A DNA stretch of 64,000 nucleotides from Flammeovirga sp. OC4 (GCF_000812565.1 NZ_JTAM01000028.1:45758-109757); one strand, 5' to 3'; counted from the first letter of the stretch, positions 24,128 to 34,649 are shown. Notes: generated by a model from the sequence alone, not told the origin. A program made the numbers and translations.

Positions 24128-25837
24128 TTGAAAAAGTTTATACTCATAGTAATTACTACTATAACTAGCCTAAACCAAATAGTTGCTTCTGACTCTACTG
24201 ATATCCTTAGAGAAAAGTTAGCAAAAACGTATACAACCAATGAGAGAGCTAAATTGCTATTGCAACTTTCAAATGCAAATCTAAATAGCGACTTAGATAT
24301 ATCTCTTGCCTATACCATTGAAGGCATTGAGTTGTTGGAGGACCTTCCTTCTTCGCAACTTTTGGGAAAGTTGTATCATACCAAAGGAAACATCTACCTT
24401 TACAAAGGTTTTACAGTAGAGGCCAAACAAGCGTATTATCAAGCCCAACGCATTTTTAAAGAAATTAATGATCATGAATATGAGGTCAAGACCTTAATTA
24501 ATTTAAGTTCTATCCATCAAAGAGAAAAAGATTATGATAAAGCAAAAGAAGAATACCTCAATGCTTTGAAAGGTGCTAGTTCTCTACCTTCTGAAATTAA
24601 TAAAAAGCTAATACCTCATATTCTTCTAAACCAAGGAACTTTATATGATGAATTGAATGACAATAAAATTGCCATAAAAAGGTTTCAAGAAGTAATAAAC
24701 CTTTGTAATAATGAGGAAGAATTATTGATCTTAAAAGGAAAAGCCCTTCATAATCTTGGAAACCAATACATCAAAGTAGAACGTTATGATGATGCACTTC
24801 CCGTTTTCATGGAATCACTCAGGATCAAGAAATTAACTTTTGATAAACAAGGTGAGATCAATTCCTTGTTAGCATTAGCAGACTATCAGATTCGCTTCAA
24901 TAATTTTCAAGAAAGTGAAAGGTTATATCTAGAAGCACTAGAAGTTGCTTTATCTTTAAAATCACCTATTGATATTCGTAATGTTTACCATAATTTATAC
25001 CTCTATTACAAACATCAGAATGACTTAGAAAGTGCTCTTACTTATTTTGAAGAATATAAAAAATACTCTGATATCATCTTCGAAAAAGCTAATTCAAGAA
25101 GAATCAACCAACTTGAGAAGCAACATCTTCTTGAATTAGATCAAGCTCAATTGATCCAAGAAAAAGAAGAACAGAAGTACCTACTGATATTTTTGGCAGT
25201 TGTCATTGTATTGTTAGTTGTCTTTTGTGGAATGTATTTCCGTTTTCACAGGTTGAAAACAAAACATGCCAAGAATAATGAGGAAAAGGCTTTAGTTGAA
25301 AAAGAACTAGCGGTTGTAGAACAAGAAAGGGTAAGGGAACAAAATGAAAAATTAAAAGCTGAAGTCTCTTTTAAAGACAAAGAGATTACAACTAACATCA
25401 TGCACTTGATGCAAAAGAACGAGCTTATTAATGCCGTATCAGAAGAATTGATGTCAATAGATGAACAATTAGATGCTAAAAGTAGAAAGAAAATTCGGTC
25501 TATTGTTTATAATTTACAAACCTCAACGCAAGGTGAAATATGGAAAGAGTTAGAAGTTCGTTTTGGGCAAGTTCACAATAATTTCTTTGATGAATTAACA
25601 AAATCTCATCCCAACCTAACACCCAACGAAAAAAAGCTATGTGCCTTTCTTAAATTAAATCTAAGTACAAAAGATATATCAAATATCACTCATCAAAGCG
25701 TAAAATCGATTCAAGTAGCCCGTTATCGTCTAAGGAAAAAGTTAGGGTTGATTAATTCTGAAATCGACTTTCAAAGTTTTTTAAGCCGATTTGATCATAC
25801 CAACCTCACAGTGGAACAAATCCAAAAAGAAAACTAA
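24128..25837 (+). CDS. Membrane TPR sensor with C-terminal LuxR-type HTH (paralog A)
   Basis: The 569-aa product starts at TTG 24128, which begins a good signal peptide (to about residue 20). An array of about seven TPR-like repeats (~35-320) follows and would lie in the periplasm. A transmembrane helix at ~348-368 (LIFLAVVIVLLVVFCGMYF) leads to a charged cytosolic coiled coil (~375-440). The C-terminus (~490-545) has a LuxR/GerE-like helix-turn-helix with KDISNITHQSVKSIQ. The order is that of a one-component transmembrane transcription factor. A paralog with the same layout is at 60669-62354; 38 consecutive residues of the HTH are identical. Downstream on the same strand are the small coiled-coil ORF and the giant subtilase, possible targets (inference). 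Confidence 0.85.
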   Translation: MKKFILIVITTITSLNQIVASDSTDILREKLAKTYTTNERAKLLLQLSNANLNSDLDISLAYTIEGIELLEDLPSSQLLGKLYHTKGNIYLYKGFTVEAKQAYYQAQRIFKEINDHEYEVKTLINLSSIHQREKDYDKAKEEYLNALKGASSLPSEINKKLIPHILLNQGTLYDELNDNKIAIKRFQEVINLCNNEEELLILKGKALHNLGNQYIKVERYDDALPVFMESLRIKKLTFDKQGEINSLLALADYQIRFNNFQESERLYLEALEVALSLKSPIDIRNVYHNLYLYYKHQNDLESALTYFEEYKKYSDIIFEKANSRRINQLEKQHLLELDQAQLIQEKEEQKYLLIFLAVVIVLLVVFCGMYFRFHRLKTKHAKNNEEKALVEKELAVVEQERVREQNEKLKAEVSFKDKEITTNIMHLMQKNELINAVSEELMSIDEQLDAKSRKKIRSIVYNLQTSTQGEIWKELEVRFGQVHNNFFDELTKSHPNLTPNEKKLCAFLKLNLSTKDISNITHQSVKSIQVARYRLRKKLGLINSEIDFQSFLSRFDHTNLTVEQIQKEN

Positions 25838-26032
25838 TAAAACTCTAGCTATCAAATGTTTATAATTTAACTGTAGCATAATTGTAGTAGTGATACAGCT
25901 ACAAAGAATGTAGCATTAGTAGCATTTTAATAGCTATTGTCGTAGCAATTTAATAGTACCTTCTTATTGTTAGATTTCATTTACAAAACCGTAATGTTGT
26001 AGCAGATTCTGTTGGTCTAATATTTTTTTGAT
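25838..26032. other. Intergenic region before the small coiled-coil ORF
   Basis: About 195 bp with repeated GTAGCA-type words (TGTAGCATAATTGTAG, TGTAGCATTAGTAGCA, CGTAGCAATTTAATAGTA). These loose direct repeats could be regulator contacts for the unit downstream. No clear promoter consensus. Confidence 0.3.
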
Positions 26033-26170
26033 ATGCCAGCTAAACAAACTCAAAAGCCTTCTGATGACAAAGAAGAGCTTCTAAAATTAATAGAGGTACG
26101 AAAGAAAGAGATCGACGTACTTCGGAAGCTATATAAAAAATTTGCTTCCTCTTCCAATTCATTTAAATAA
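26033..26170 (+). CDS. Small Lys/Glu-rich helical ORF (45 aa)
   Basis: ATG 26033 opens a 45-codon frame encoding MPAKQTQKPS, then a heptad-like amphipathic helix of about 24 residues (KEELLKLIEVRKKEIDVLRK), and a Ser-rich tail. It ends 10 bp before the subtilase ATG. The composition is protein-like rather than random. It could be a true small protein or a leader ORF that couples translation to the subtilase. No family is recognised. Confidence 0.5.
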   Translation: MPAKQTQKPSDDKEELLKLIEVRKKEIDVLRKLYKKFASSSNSFK

Positions 26171-26180
26171 ACTTTTATTG

Positions 26181-29100
26181 ATGAAAAAGCTACAACTTTA
26201 TGTTGCTTTGCTTTTACTGTCAATCGGAATTTATACCATTAACCCGATACAGTTAAATGCACAGCAAATTCCTTCTCCGGTGACTTATACTGAGAAAGGT
26301 GAAGCCAGAGGTTTCATTCGAGTAAAATTAAAGGAAAGTGCAGCAGCACTCGCACAACTCTCTCCAATGGGAGTCAACTCTACTGCCAAAATTGGAATAT
26401 CAGCATTTGATGCTACATCTACCCACTACCAAGGGCACGATATGAAAAGGGTATTTCCCTATGATGCTAAAAATGAGCATAAACTCATAAAGCATGGATT
26501 ACACTTGTGGTATCAAATTGAAATTGACCCTTCAGTAGATCCTCAATTAGTTGCATCCGCCTATAGTCAGCTTGCTGAAGTTGAACTATCTGAACCAATT
26601 TTAGAAAAAAGAATTATTGGTGGTGAAAAAAGTACAAAAGTACTTACTGTTGATGAACTCAAGAGTTGGAGTACACAGTCAGTAAACTCTGATGATCCTC
26701 TTTTAGAAAACCAATGGCATTATGTCAATAACGGTCAAAATAATTTTGTTGAAAATGCGAGTATTAATCTTCTTCAAGCTTGGAGTACTACTCAAGGAGA
26801 TCGTAATGTAATTATTTCTGTTCATGATGAAGGTATCGATATTAACCATGAAGATTTAAAAGACAATATTTGGGTGAATATTGCCGAATTGGAAGGAGAA
26901 GAAGGTGAAGATAGCGATGGGAATGGTTACATTGATGATGTTTATGGTTACAATTTCGCTAACAACACAGCTATTGTTGACGCAATGGAACATGGTACTC
27001 ATGTTTCAGGTACAGTGGCTGCTGTTAGTAATAATGGAATAGGTGTAGCAGGTGTCGCCGGCGGATCAGGAAATCAAGATGGTGTATTAATTATGCCTTG
27101 TCAAATTTTAGGAGGACCTTACAACAATACAGCTGTATCTTTTGTTTATGCTGCAAATAATGGTGCTGTAATTTCACAAAACTCATGGGGTTGGACCTCT
27201 CCTGGAGTTTTTGAGCAAGCAACGTTAGATGCTATAGATTACTTTATAGCTGAAGCTGGTGATTTTGAGGGGAGTCCAATGAAAGGAGGTATTGTCATCG
27301 TGGCTGCAGGTAATAGTGATTTAGATGCAGACTTTTATCCTGCCGTTTATGAAAACTGTTTAGCTGTTGCTTCTACAAATGCACAAAGAGAAAAAGCATG
27401 GTATTCTAATTATGGTAACTGGATTGATATTACTGCTCCAGGTGGCGATATCAATCAAGTATTAGAATTTGGAGTTTTAAGTACATTACCTGATAACAGT
27501 TATGGCTACTTACAAGGAACATCAATGGCTTGCCCTCATGTTTCTGGGGTTGCTGCTTTGGTACTTTCAGCTATGGGTAGAGAAAATTATACGCCTGACC
27601 TATTATGGAATCAGCTACTTTCTTCTACTCAAAACTTAGACGATACTAACCCTAACTATGAAGGGAAAATGGGAACAGGTCTCATTGATGCAGGATTAGC
27701 CGTTATTGAAAATGAAGGTTTAGCTCCTTTAGCTATCACTGATTTAATGACAAAAGGGATTACGGACAAATTTATTCAATTAGAATGGACTGTTCCTGTT
27801 GACGAGGATGATGCACAACCGAGCAAATACTTTATTTACAATAATGAAGGTGAAGCTGTTGATTTTACAATGGAACCAATTACTTTCTTTTCTTCTGAAG
27901 AAGCGGGTAATAAAGTATTATTTTCAGTAGAAGGACTTTCAGATTCAACTCAATATTCCATTGCAGTTATTGCTGTGGACCGATGGGGTAATACTTCAGA
28001 AATTTCCAATAGTATTACTGTATCTACAAACGGAGGTCCAATATTAAGTTACCCTATGGCTCCAAATCCATGGACTCCTTCAGTAGATGTATATGCAGAT
28101 ATTACTGTTGATCCCATAATTCAAACTACATTTGAGATTGGCAATACCAATGATGCTTTATTGACTTGGGAAATTACTTCAATCCGTCAAACTTATGAAT
28201 ACATCAAAACATGGAGTACTTCTTTGCCAACTGTTGGGTCCACATCTTCTACAGAGAGAAATATAGGAAATCAAAATAGAATCCAACCTCAAGTTTTTAG
28301 TGCTGAGACACCTGAAGATTTACAGCCTTTCAAAAATGAATATCTTACTTATTCTAATAGCGATAGGGCAAGTATGGTTATTGGAGAAGTCGATTTATCA
28401 TTACCAAATGCTACAGCTTCAGCATTCATTGTTTCTAATGAAAAAGGCTTCAATCTAACAAAAGCTACAGTTTGGTTAAATGAGCTAACTGTAGGTAATG
28501 CTGTTGTAGAGATTTATGAAGGACCTAACCTTTCAAGTGCTAGAAAAATATTAGAAAGAGAAATTACAGATACTTCAATTGGATCAAAAACAGTTTCTTT
28601 TGATGATGACGAAGCGATATTTTTTCCTTACGAAACAATTTTATGGTTAGTCTACAAAACGCCAGCGGGTAACTTATATCCTGTTGGTATTAGTGATGTA
28701 AATGACAATCCAAATAGTTACTATCAATGGATGAGTTTCGATGATGGAGAAAACTGGCAGCTACTTTCTGAGGCTTTAGGGACTAGTAGTATGGCTTTTG
28801 TTGTAAGCCTTGAATCTGATCAACAATATGCAGGTGAACACATTACTTTAACACCATTGAAAGGCGAGATTAATGGAGCAGACTCAACAGAAGTTCAATT
28901 AACAGCTGATATCAGTCAATTAAAAAATGGATATGTAGAGTCAAATATCATTCTTGAATCCAATGATCCACTCCAAGAAGAGGTTCGAATTCCTGTTAAA
29001 GTAAATATATCGGGTCATGTACCCAACGTAATAGCCCCTTCAATTGTAGATTTTGGAAGTGTACAGATTGGTAGAGAAAAAGAAGTACTTATCAAGTTGG

Positions 29101-32100
29101 ACAATTATGGATATGGAGTGTTTAAAGGTGGTTTAACTTGGGATTATGATGAAGAGAGTGATTTCATTGTTTCTAATAAACCTTACAGTGTTAATCCTAG
29201 ATCTACAGAAGATTTTATTGTTACTTACCGACCTACGATAGCTGGTAATCAAAATAATAAAATCACTATTACAGATAGAGAAGGTTACTCGGTGGAAGTT
29301 CACCTTTTTGGTAATGGTGAAGAACCTGCAGAAATAGCAATTACACCATTAGAACAAACTTTTACAACAGTATTAGGTGAAACTACTCAGGGATCTGTAG
29401 TGATTAAAAATACAGGTAATTATCCACTTTCTTACTCTATTCCTAAATACAGTGATGATATTACTGAGGGAACACATCGATTTGGATATTCATGGGAGAA
29501 ATATATTGATGCAGGTGCTTGGGAAGAGATTGATGGGATGGAAGATGTTATTGATTATACTGAAACTTTCAAGTCCAACCCATTCTTAGATTTTGTAAAA
29601 GTAGATTTAGGATTCAACTTCCCATTCTATGATACATTAGTTTCAGAAATGTACTTATCCCATGTTGGTATGATTGCTGTCGATGATAAAGACCCTGTTA
29701 ATGGTTCTTTTGGCCAACTTTTAGGTAGAGATTTCACATCCAATGGTTATATCGCATTTCTTTATGAGTACATGGATTTTGCACCTACATCAAAAATATT
29801 GTTTAAGCGTTTTGATGATAGAGTCATTGCTGAGTTCAAGGATATGCTTCCAAAGCAAGAACATTTCAGGTCACAGGATTTAATGACATTCCAAGTCGTT
29901 TTATTTTATGATGGAAATATTGAAATGCGTTACAAAGACATGGGATGGGGAAATAGCAATGCAACTGATCCATTTGTAGGCATAGAAAGTCCAGACAAAC
30001 AGGATGGTTTTTATATTTATGAATTTGTCGTAAAACCTGAATTTTTATTTGATCCTATATATAGAGATGTTGTCATCCGAGTAAATCACCCAGGTGCTAA
30101 TATCATTTCTAATTTATCTCACACAGAAGGTGTAGTACCACAAGGATCTTCAGTAGAAATTACGTATGATGTAAATACTGAAAGTCTTGTAGAAGGTATG
30201 AATATTCAAAATATTGCTGTTGTAAATAATGATCCTCTTCAACCTATTGCTCATTTTACAGTAAAGGTTGATGTTATAGATGGTGGAGTATCAGATTTAA
30301 CTACTTCTGAAAGAGAAGTCAATTTAGGAGAAGTTTTTAGAACTGCTGAAAAGAAACATAATATCGCATTTGTAAATAATGGAAGTGCTATTGTGAATAT
30401 CGTTTCTACTTCTATTGAAGGGGGGACTGATTCTAAATTTTCTGTCGATAAAGAAGCATTTGATATTCTTCCTAGGTTAGGTACTTACGTAAAGGTTATT
30501 GTAGATACAGATGAAACGGGCACATTCTCTGATGTTATTACTTTCACAGATGGAGATGGTGAAACCTATGCTTTTAATCTTGAAGCTACAGTAATTGAAG
30601 CTCCAGGCATTGTGATAGATGATCAAGAGAGAAAAACGTTTGATTTGGCAGTAGGAGAAACAATAACTTTCACTGTAGACATTACGAATAATGGTGAGGC
30701 AGATTTAGAAGTTTTACCTTCAGGTACAACATGGTTATATGAGCAAACTACTCAAGCAATGAGTATTAGCGGTCTTCCAAATTTCACATATGCGTGGAAA
30801 GATAATAAGGATAAATTAGATGGTGTAATTGACCCTAATGCTCCAGAGTTTCAATGGATAGACATTACAAAGGAGGGAACTAAAGTTGAAGTAGAAGATC
30901 AATACTTATTATGGCAAGAAGTTGACCTACCATTCGAATTACCTTTCTGGAATGAGTCTTACGATAAAATGTGGGTAGGGTATTTTGGTATCATCACCTT
31001 CACAGAACCTACAGAAACTTGTCCTCCTTTTAATCTGGAAATCCCTAATGCAGAAGAAGCTCCACACAATTTTATTGCACCTCTCTGGTCAAATGTAGGC
31101 GAAGATTACTGGGACGAAGACCCGAGAAAAGGAATATGGATGTGGTCTGATGATGAAAAACTAATCATCACTTATGAGCGCTATGTTCACTATTATGGTT
31201 TCTTGGGTGGTTATGTATCTGCTCAAACTATTTTTTATAAAAATGGTACGATCAAAATGCAGTACAAAACTATCGACCAAGATGCGGTAAACATTTTCAA
31301 TAAGTACTTTACATTAGGGATGGAAAATGAGGATGGTACACAAGGAGTAATGAATAACTTCTACCGACCTTATATCACTGACGGTCTTGCTGTTGAATAC
31401 GCTCCATCACATAAAACAATAATTCCTACAGGAGAAACACAAACAATCACATTTACTGTAGATGCAAAGGATTTACTTGGAGGTGCTTATAATCACGATT
31501 TGGTATTTGTTAACCAGACACCTGGTGCTGAAAACATTTCAATTCCTATCACTGTAAATGTAACAGGAGAGTATGCTCTAGCTTGGAGTGAAACAGAAGT
31601 AGACTTTGGAACGATCATCTCTGATGGCAGTACTAAAGAATTCACTTATGAATTTGAATTACAGAATGTAGGAACTGATGTTTATACATTAAAAGAAGAT
31701 GAATTAACTTACTCAGAAGGTTTTGGCAGTTTATTCACTGGAGAAGGACCTGCTTTTTGGTGGGAATTAATAGAGACTCCTCCTTCACCGTGGCCAACAA
31801 CAGAAATGTGGGTTTATCCTTCTCAGATTTTCTCAAAATGGTGGGGAACTGAAGATCCTCAATTTGAACCGGTAATCATAAAACCGAAGTCTAGCTTAAA
31901 GGTAAAAGTTGACTTTAGCGTTACAGAATTGGGCGAAGTATCAAAAGAGATAACTGTAAAAGACATAGACGGTTCAGATGTTACAATCGCTTTCAAAGCC
32001 AATTTGATTGCTCCTCCAGTTTTTGAATTTACGGGTGACAGTATGATCAACATCAATGCACTGACAAATACACATCAAGAATCAAAGACCTTTGAAATTA

Positions 32101-33797
32101 GTAATGTTAATGGAGAATCTTCTCTTGACTACCTCCTAAATATTAATTTCATGAGAACAGCTTCAGGAAAGACTCATAGTACTTCAGCATTCGTTAATGC
32201 CGCTGACTTATCACACTCCGTTGTAACTGCCAAGAATACCTATACTATTGATGATTCAGAATACCATCGAGTGTTACGCTATGATACTAAAACTGCTGCG
32301 GATCAATCGATAGGCTATGCTGGAGCTTCTCTTACAACAATCACGGCATTTGATGCTCCTGTTGAAGGGTTTGATTTATCACATGTTGCAACTTGGTTTA
32401 CTTCAAAAGGAACAATTACCGAAGGGCAAATTGACGTAAATATTTATACGGGCACAATTGCTAACCCTGTCTCTTTATACTCAGAATCGTTTTCAATGAA
32501 TATCTCTGACCTTAATGAAGATGGTGAGATTATTATTCTAGAGTTAGCTGAAAAAGTGCGTTTCTTCGGGAATGAAAAAATATTTATTGAATTTATTTAT
32601 CCGAATGGTATCACATATCCTCAAGGTATTGTATCAGTAGATAGTAGAATTGAAAATACCTTCTTCATTCCAGATACGAATGGTTGGTATGACTTAACGA
32701 ATGAATCTAGTTGGTCAAAAACCGCATTTATGGTACGTGCTTTAGCAAAAGATCAAATTGAGGGCAGTTGGCTATCTGTTAGTCATACTGAAGGCACTCT
32801 AGAAGCAGGAGAAACTTTAACTGTTGAAGCTTTATTTGATGCGAATTATGCTCCAAACAAAACAGTTTATGCTTCAATTGATATAGCTACAAATGACCCT
32901 GTAAACCAGACTATCAAAATTCCTGTAGAAATGGTTCTTAATCAAGCACCAACATTTATGGATTTTGAACATCAATATGAAGTAGCCGAAGCAAATGAAT
33001 TAGTATTGAATTTCATTGCTGAGGATCTCGAAAATCATCAAATAACTTATGAGGTGAAAGATCTTGGAAACCTTGGTACTTCATCAGTAGAAAGCGGTAT
33101 TGAGATTACTCTTTCTCCAAGTTATGAGATGGCAGGAGAGCACAGTTTCTCTATCATTGCTACAGATGAACATGGTCTTAGCAGTGAAGAAGTAATTGCG
33201 ATAACTGTTACGAATACAAACAGAGCTCCAATAGGAATAGCTATGGATACAGTAGAAATTATTTTAGGAGATGTTTATTATATCGATCCTGAAACAATAT
33301 TTAATGATGAAGATGGAGATGAGTTATCTTATTCAATCGCCAATAATAACGATGGAGTAGTTATTACAGGTATTGCTAATAACCAATTTGTTATCTCAAC
33401 TCTTACTGAAGGCTTCAATGAAGTTGCATTATTTGCTGCGGATCATGAAACATCAACCATTGTGATTGTTCCTGTAAAAGTTGTTTCTGAGGAAGAAAAC
33501 CCTGATGATAGTATAACAAGTATTGATGATTTAGCTTCTTCAATTGGGTTAAGTAACTTCCCTAATCCTGCAAAAAACTATACTACAATAGCTTTCACTT
33601 TACCTCAAACTGGAGTAATCCAGATAATTGTTCACAATAATAATGGACAATTAGTAGATCAATTTGCTTTAGGGCAAAGACCTGCGGGTAAACAAGAGAT
33701 GGTTTACAATGTAGACCACCTATCCTCTGGATTGTATTTCTATACTTTAGTAATAGATGGTAAAACTGTCACTTTTGGAAAGTTATTGAAGGAGTAA
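26181..33797 (+). CDS. Giant secreted subtilisin-like (S8) protease with T9SS C-terminal sorting domain
   Basis: Start ATG 26181 (2538 aa) gives a signal peptide ending LNAQQ; an upstream in-frame TTG overlaps the small ORF. A fervidolysin-like propeptide (~30-170) precedes the S8 domain (~190-500) with D216 (HDEGIDI), H271 (HGTH) and S448 (GTSMACPH). A fibronectin-III-like module (~510-610) follows, then a long series of ASPM/SPD-2/Hydin-like and choice-of-anchor-type beta domains with 'VDFGSVQIGRE', 'VNLGEVFRTAE' and 'VDFGTIISDGS' starts. Two larger related modules contain YSWEKYIDAG and YAWKDNKDKL. Cadherin-like repeats (~2260-2440) precede the type A sorting domain (~2457-2538: FPNPAKNYTTI...GLYFYTLVIDG). 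It is exported by Sec and T9SS to the surface, probably a degradative protease or adhesin. All catalytic residues are intact. Confidence 0.95.
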   Translation: MKKLQLYVALLLLSIGIYTINPIQLNAQQIPSPVTYTEKGEARGFIRVKLKESAAALAQLSPMGVNSTAKIGISAFDATSTHYQGHDMKRVFPYDAKNEHKLIKHGLHLWYQIEIDPSVDPQLVASAYSQLAEVELSEPILEKRIIGGEKSTKVLTVDELKSWSTQSVNSDDPLLENQWHYVNNGQNNFVENASINLLQAWSTTQGDRNVIISVHDEGIDINHEDLKDNIWVNIAELEGEEGEDSDGNGYIDDVYGYNFANNTAIVDAMEHGTHVSGTVAAVSNNGIGVAGVAGGSGNQDGVLIMPCQILGGPYNNTAVSFVYAANNGAVISQNSWGWTSPGVFEQATLDAIDYFIAEAGDFEGSPMKGGIVIVAAGNSDLDADFYPAVYENCLAVASTNAQREKAWYSNYGNWIDITAPGGDINQVLEFGVLSTLPDNSYGYLQGTSMACPHVSGVAALVLSAMGRENYTPDLLWNQLLSSTQNLDDTNPNYEGKMGTGLIDAGLAVIENEGLAPLAITDLMTKGITDKFIQLEWTVPVDEDDAQPSKYFIYNNEGEAVDFTMEPITFFSSEEAGNKVLFSVEGLSDSTQYSIAVIAVDRWGNTSEISNSITVSTNGGPILSYPMAPNPWTPSVDVYADITVDPIIQTTFEIGNTNDALLTWEITSIRQTYEYIKTWSTSLPTVGSTSSTERNIGNQNRIQPQVFSAETPEDLQPFKNEYLTYSNSDRASMVIGEVDLSLPNATASAFIVSNEKGFNLTKATVWLNELTVGNAVVEIYEGPNLSSARKILEREITDTSIGSKTVSFDDDEAIFFPYETILWLVYKTPAGNLYPVGISDVNDNPNSYYQWMSFDDGENWQLLSEALGTSSMAFVVSLESDQQYAGEHITLTPLKGEINGADSTEVQLTADISQLKNGYVESNIILESNDPLQEEVRIPVKVNISGHVPNVIAPSIVDFGSVQIGREKEVLIKLDNYGYGVFKGGLTWDYDEESDFIVSNKPYSVNPRSTEDFIVTYRPTIAGNQNNKITITDREGYSVEVHLFGNGEEPAEIAITPLEQTFTTVLGETTQGSVVIKNTGNYPLSYSIPKYSDDITEGTHRFGYSWEKYIDAGAWEEIDGMEDVIDYTETFKSNPFLDFVKVDLGFNFPFYDTLVSEMYLSHVGMIAVDDKDPVNGSFGQLLGRDFTSNGYIAFLYEYMDFAPTSKILFKRFDDRVIAEFKDMLPKQEHFRSQDLMTFQVVLFYDGNIEMRYKDMGWGNSNATDPFVGIESPDKQDGFYIYEFVVKPEFLFDPIYRDVVIRVNHPGANIISNLSHTEGVVPQGSSVEITYDVNTESLVEGMNIQNIAVVNNDPLQPIAHFTVKVDVIDGGVSDLTTSEREVNLGEVFRTAEKKHNIAFVNNGSAIVNIVSTSIEGGTDSKFSVDKEAFDILPRLGTYVKVIVDTDETGTFSDVITFTDGDGETYAFNLEATVIEAPGIVIDDQERKTFDLAVGETITFTVDITNNGEADLEVLPSGTTWLYEQTTQAMSISGLPNFTYAWKDNKDKLDGVIDPNAPEFQWIDITKEGTKVEVEDQYLLWQEVDLPFELPFWNESYDKMWVGYFGIITFTEPTETCPPFNLEIPNAEEAPHNFIAPLWSNVGEDYWDEDPRKGIWMWSDDEKLIITYERYVHYYGFLGGYVSAQTIFYKNGTIKMQYKTIDQDAVNIFNKYFTLGMENEDGTQGVMNNFYRPYITDGLAVEYAPSHKTIIPTGETQTITFTVDAKDLLGGAYNHDLVFVNQTPGAENISIPITVNVTGEYALAWSETEVDFGTIISDGSTKEFTYEFELQNVGTDVYTLKEDELTYSEGFGSLFTGEGPAFWWELIETPPSPWPTTEMWVYPSQIFSKWWGTEDPQFEPVIIKPKSSLKVKVDFSVTELGEVSKEITVKDIDGSDVTIAFKANLIAPPVFEFTGDSMININALTNTHQESKTFEISNVNGESSLDYLLNINFMRTASGKTHSTSAFVNAADLSHSVVTAKNTYTIDDSEYHRVLRYDTKTAADQSIGYAGASLTTITAFDAPVEGFDLSHVATWFTSKGTITEGQIDVNIYTGTIANPVSLYSESFSMNISDLNEDGEIIILELAEKVRFFGNEKIFIEFIYPNGITYPQGIVSVDSRIENTFFIPDTNGWYDLTNESSWSKTAFMVRALAKDQIEGSWLSVSHTEGTLEAGETLTVEALFDANYAPNKTVYASIDIATNDPVNQTIKIPVEMVLNQAPTFMDFEHQYEVAEANELVLNFIAEDLENHQITYEVKDLGNLGTSSVESGIEITLSPSYEMAGEHSFSIIATDEHGLSSEEVIAITVTNTNRAPIGIAMDTVEIILGDVYYIDPETIFNDEDGDELSYSIANNNDGVVITGIANNQFVISTLTEGFNEVALFAADHETSTIVIVPVKVVSEEENPDDSITSIDDLASSIGLSNFPNPAKNYTTIAFTLPQTGVIQIIVHNNNGQLVDQFALGQRPAGKQEMVYNVDHLSSGLYFYTLVIDGKTVTFGKLLKE

Positions 33798-33857
33798 TAA
33801 TTAATTTCTTATAACAACCTAAGTTCAATAATTAAATTGTAACCTAGTGAATAACTT

Positions 33858-33901
33858 AGAGCATCTATCCCTATATTTCGATTAGGAATAGATGCTCTTT
33901 T
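33858..33901 (+). terminator. Intrinsic terminator of the subtilase gene
   Basis: A 16-bp stem with one mismatch (AGAGCATCTATCCCTA / TAGGAATAGATGCTCT) is followed by TTTTATT. Confidence 0.85.
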
Positions 33902-33991
33902 ATTGTAATAGAATATATTTTTTCATTGAATTACCTACCTACTTTATATAAAAGAAAGTGATAGTCCTTGAATGCATGTTTGTTTTCTTGT

Positions 33992-34609
33992 TTAATCTAA
34001 ACGATAATCATTAAGCAATATAAAATCAGCCCTATCTTTTGGATTGTCATTTTCAAAATGAAGATGTTGAGCAGGAAAATAAGTAGTATCATACTCTTCT
34101 TTTAACGCTTCTTCTGATAAACCCTCCTGGTTTCTTACCAAAGCACGCTCAAAAGCAGTTTCAAAACTACATTCTACCCAAATTCTATAATCGAAATCAA
34201 ACTGTTCTTGAAAAAGGAAAATACCTTCTACTAATATGATCTCAACATCATGAATATCATAATGAAAATCTATCAAGTCTTCACTATGATCTGGAGCAGA
34301 ATGTTGAGCAACAAAGTCAACTTTCCCATCTGATTTTAATGGTTTAATCAATTTTTCGTTCATCTCATCAAATCGAAAAGATTTAGTGTAGAAATGCTCG
34401 GCAGGGTTTTCTTTAGAAAAGCGTCGAGAGGGTCTTTCTAACCAGCCATCAATTCCGACTAATTCACATTTCACTCCTCTAGAAGTTAATCCATCAAATA
34501 TTTTTTGACCAATATAGCCTTTTCCGGAACCATCAATTCCCGAAATGCCTACCATAAGTGGCCGGTGATATTTTACTTTTTGTTGAAGTGTATAGAATAG
34601 GTTATTCAT
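33992..34609 (-). CDS. Uridine-kinase-like P-loop kinase
   Basis: The 205-aa protein has a P-loop GIDGSGKG (24-31) after a beta strand (PLMVGIS), a VGIDGWL strand-turn like the D-x-F/W motif of nucleoside/phosphoribulokinase-type enzymes, a V-E-G-I-F-L-F-Q motif matching the Walker-B-like EG-x-F of Udk, and a lid region with R-A-L-V-R-N. It most likely phosphorylates a nucleoside or a small sugar/vitamin substrate using ATP or GTP. True Udk motifs are partly altered, so the substrate is uncertain. It is a single-gene minus unit in the cytosol. Confidence 0.78.
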   Translation of the reverse strand: MNNLFYTLQQKVKYHRPLMVGISGIDGSGKGYIGQKIFDGLTSRGVKCELVGIDGWLERPSRRFSKENPAEHFYTKSFRFDEMNEKLIKPLKSDGKVDFVAQHSAPDHSEDLIDFHYDIHDVEIILVEGIFLFQEQFDFDYRIWVECSFETAFERALVRNQEGLSEEALKEEYDTTYFPAQHLHFENDNPKDRADFILLNDYRLD

Positions 34610-34649
34610 TTCTTTAAGGGTTATTGATTAAAGAAATAAATATATAAAA

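Noticed and set aside
25838..26032. GTAGCA-type loose repeats resembling a CRISPR-like or iteron array
   Set aside because: Spacing and sequence are irregular; there is no constant repeat length and no cas gene or replication gene nearby. Kept only as possible regulator contacts.
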